Below, piece by piece: positions 4,312 to 5,270 of a DNA stretch of 5,270 nucleotides. Position numbers and translations under genes: made by a program. How positions within the stretch are numbered: position 1 is the stretch's first letter; every line of letters begins with the position of its first letter. Source of the DNA: Synechococcaceae bacterium WB4_1_0192 (GTDB taxonomy: Bacteria > Cyanobacteriota > Cyanobacteriia > PCC-6307 > Cyanobiaceae); the NCBI GenBank assembly GCA_009926195.1, contig RFPK01000148.1:1-5270 (forward strand), written 5' to 3'. The notes beneath the pieces were generated by a model. The model was not told the DNA's origin and ran no database searches. It was given only the letters and a program-made list of their open reading frames with translations.

Positions 4312-5270
4312 ATGAGCCGCCAGGAACCGTCGTCGCCATCGACGGGCAGCGCCCGTGGCCGTTGGCGCCGGCTCGGTGCGGTCAGCGCCGAGGGGTTTGC
4401 CAGTGGAGCGCCGAACACCGGCCTGGGGGAGATCCTGCCGATCTGGCTGGCCAGGCATGCGGTGCCGGTGGAGCTGATCGGACTGCTGCCCCTGGCGGGG
4501 CTGCCCTACGTGCTCAAGTTCCTCTGGGCACCGCTGCTCGATCGCTGGCCCGTACCCTGGCCGGACCGGCGCCGCGGCTGGATCGCCGTGCTGCAGGTGC
4601 TGCTGGCCGTGGCCATCGCCAGTCTGGCTCTGCTGCAGCCGAGCCAGGAACCTCGCAGTCTGCTGCTGATCGGCCTGGCGGCGCTGAGCATCGCCGTGCT
4701 CAGCGCCACGCAGGACGTCGTGATCGACGCCTACCGCACCGATCTGCTGCCGGAGGCGGAACGGGGGGCCGGCGCCGCGGCGAACTCCCTCGGCTATCGG
4801 GGTGGAACGCTGGTGCTGGGCAGCGGCGCCCTGCTGATCGCCGGCAGCCGGGGCTACCCACTCGCCTTCGTGGCGGCCGGAGCCCTGATGCTCCTGCTGG
4901 TGCCCTGCACCCTGGCGGCGCCACGGCTCAGGCCGCTGGAGCATCCCCTGCGCAACCTGGGGGAGGCGATCGTCGGTCCGGTGCAGGAATTCCTGGCACG
5001 CACCGGCGGACGCCGCGCCCTGCAGCTGCTGGCGCTGGTGCTCCTGTATCGGCTGCCGGATGGCCTGCTGGCACCGATGAGCGGACCCTTCCTGGTGGCC
5101 GAAGGCCTGAGCGATGGCCAGATCGGCCTGCTCAAATCCGTGTTCGGCATCCTGGCGACCATGGCGGGTGTGGTGATCGGCGGCCTGCTGTTCGCCCGCC
5201 TGGGCATGAACCGCAGCCTCTGGCTGTTCGGCATCGCTGGCGCCGCCGGCAATGCGGCCTACTGGCTGGT
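4312..5270 (+). CDS. AmpG-like major facilitator transporter, partial
   Basis: This is a membrane transporter of the AmpG/acetyl-CoA-transporter branch of the major facilitator superfamily. In Enterobacteria AmpG imports anhydromuropeptides for cell-wall recycling. The 319 residues visible start with a basic hydrophilic head (1-20). Family motifs follow: GFASGAPNTGLGEILPIWL (28-46), ELIGLLPLAGLPYVLKFLWAPLLDRWP (54-80), ending in the characteristic KF-x-WAP-x-x-DR, and ATQDVVIDAYRTDLLP (132-147), the ATQD-x-x-x-D-x-x-R signature. Hydrophobic helices lie near 54-72, 90-108, 117-135, 163-178, 182-203, 235-250, 271-296 and 302-319. An RR-rich cytoplasmic loop follows the DR motif, as usual. The family is normally over 400 residues, so roughly the last quarter to third lies beyond the window. 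ATG at 4312 is the first in-frame start giving the family N-terminus. Substrate in a cyanobacterium is unproven. Confidence 0.85.
   Translation, partial: MSRQEPSSPSTGSARGRWRRLGAVSAEGFASGAPNTGLGEILPIWLARHAVPVELIGLLPLAGLPYVLKFLWAPLLDRWPVPWPDRRRGWIAVLQVLLAVAIASLALLQPSQEPRSLLLIGLAALSIAVLSATQDVVIDAYRTDLLPEAERGAGAAANSLGYRGGTLVLGSGALLIAGSRGYPLAFVAAGALMLLLVPCTLAAPRLRPLEHPLRNLGEAIVGPVQEFLARTGGRRALQLLALVLLYRLPDGLLAPMSGPFLVAEGLSDGQIGLLKSVFGILATMAGVVIGGLLFARLGMNRSLWLFGIAGAAGNAAYWL

Noticed and set aside
4135..4944. A 269-codon minus-strand frame opposite the transporter
   Set aside because: It is Gln/Arg-rich antisense of a clear AmpG-like gene.
1..5270. A defence system, CRISPR array or prophage
   Set aside because: No spaced repeats, nuclease, integrase, toxin or phage-structural genes were seen; the genes are ordinary cyanobacterial housekeeping or conserved unknown genes.

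Overview
The window looks like GC-rich cyanobacterial chromosome, most likely from a picocyanobacterium of the Synechococcus/Cyanobium type. The evidence is the high GC, a Ycf35 (DUF1257) gene abutting a DUF2997 gene, a cyanobacterial/plastid-type 4Fe-4S ferredoxin, a cyanobacterial HEAT-repeat protein, and two copies of the HIP1 octamer GCGATCGC. The taxon is inferred from gene content recognised by eye; no database search was made.

Layout. Positions 1-169 form a near-perfect palindrome (81-base arms, 7-base spacer). It cuts through a J-domain (DnaJ-like) gene that reads leftward from 338. Divergent from it, rsmG (16S rRNA m7G527 methyltransferase) starts at 396 but ends at 791. It has the N-terminal half and SAM motif I of the family, then jumps in frame to what looks like the family's last few residues, so about 100 residues appear to be missing. 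Facing rsmG is a leftward block. In transcription order it is a 49-residue one-helix membrane protein (4216-4067), a HEAT-repeat protein (3999-3199), DUF2997 (3101-2889), ycf35 (2888-2487), a ferredoxin (2435-2028) and an aldo/keto reductase (2028-829). From DUF2997 to the reductase the genes abut, overlap or lie about 50 bases apart, so they are probably one transcript. At 4312 a rightward AmpG-like major facilitator transporter begins and runs off the window.

How the genes may work together. The ferredoxin and reductase share one base (TGATG), which suggests coupled translation and perhaps a shared redox reaction. Ycf35 and DUF2997 are a conserved pair of unknown function. The HEAT protein may be an interaction scaffold. 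The J-domain gene is notable because chloroplasts contain proteins that fuse a J domain to a ferredoxin domain of this type.

The two strongest anomalies are the edge palindrome and the shortened rsmG. Either could be an assembly or amplification artefact, and both should be checked against reads before biological meaning is given to them. I see no RNA gene, CRISPR array, insertion sequence or defence system, and no clear case for an undescribed system.
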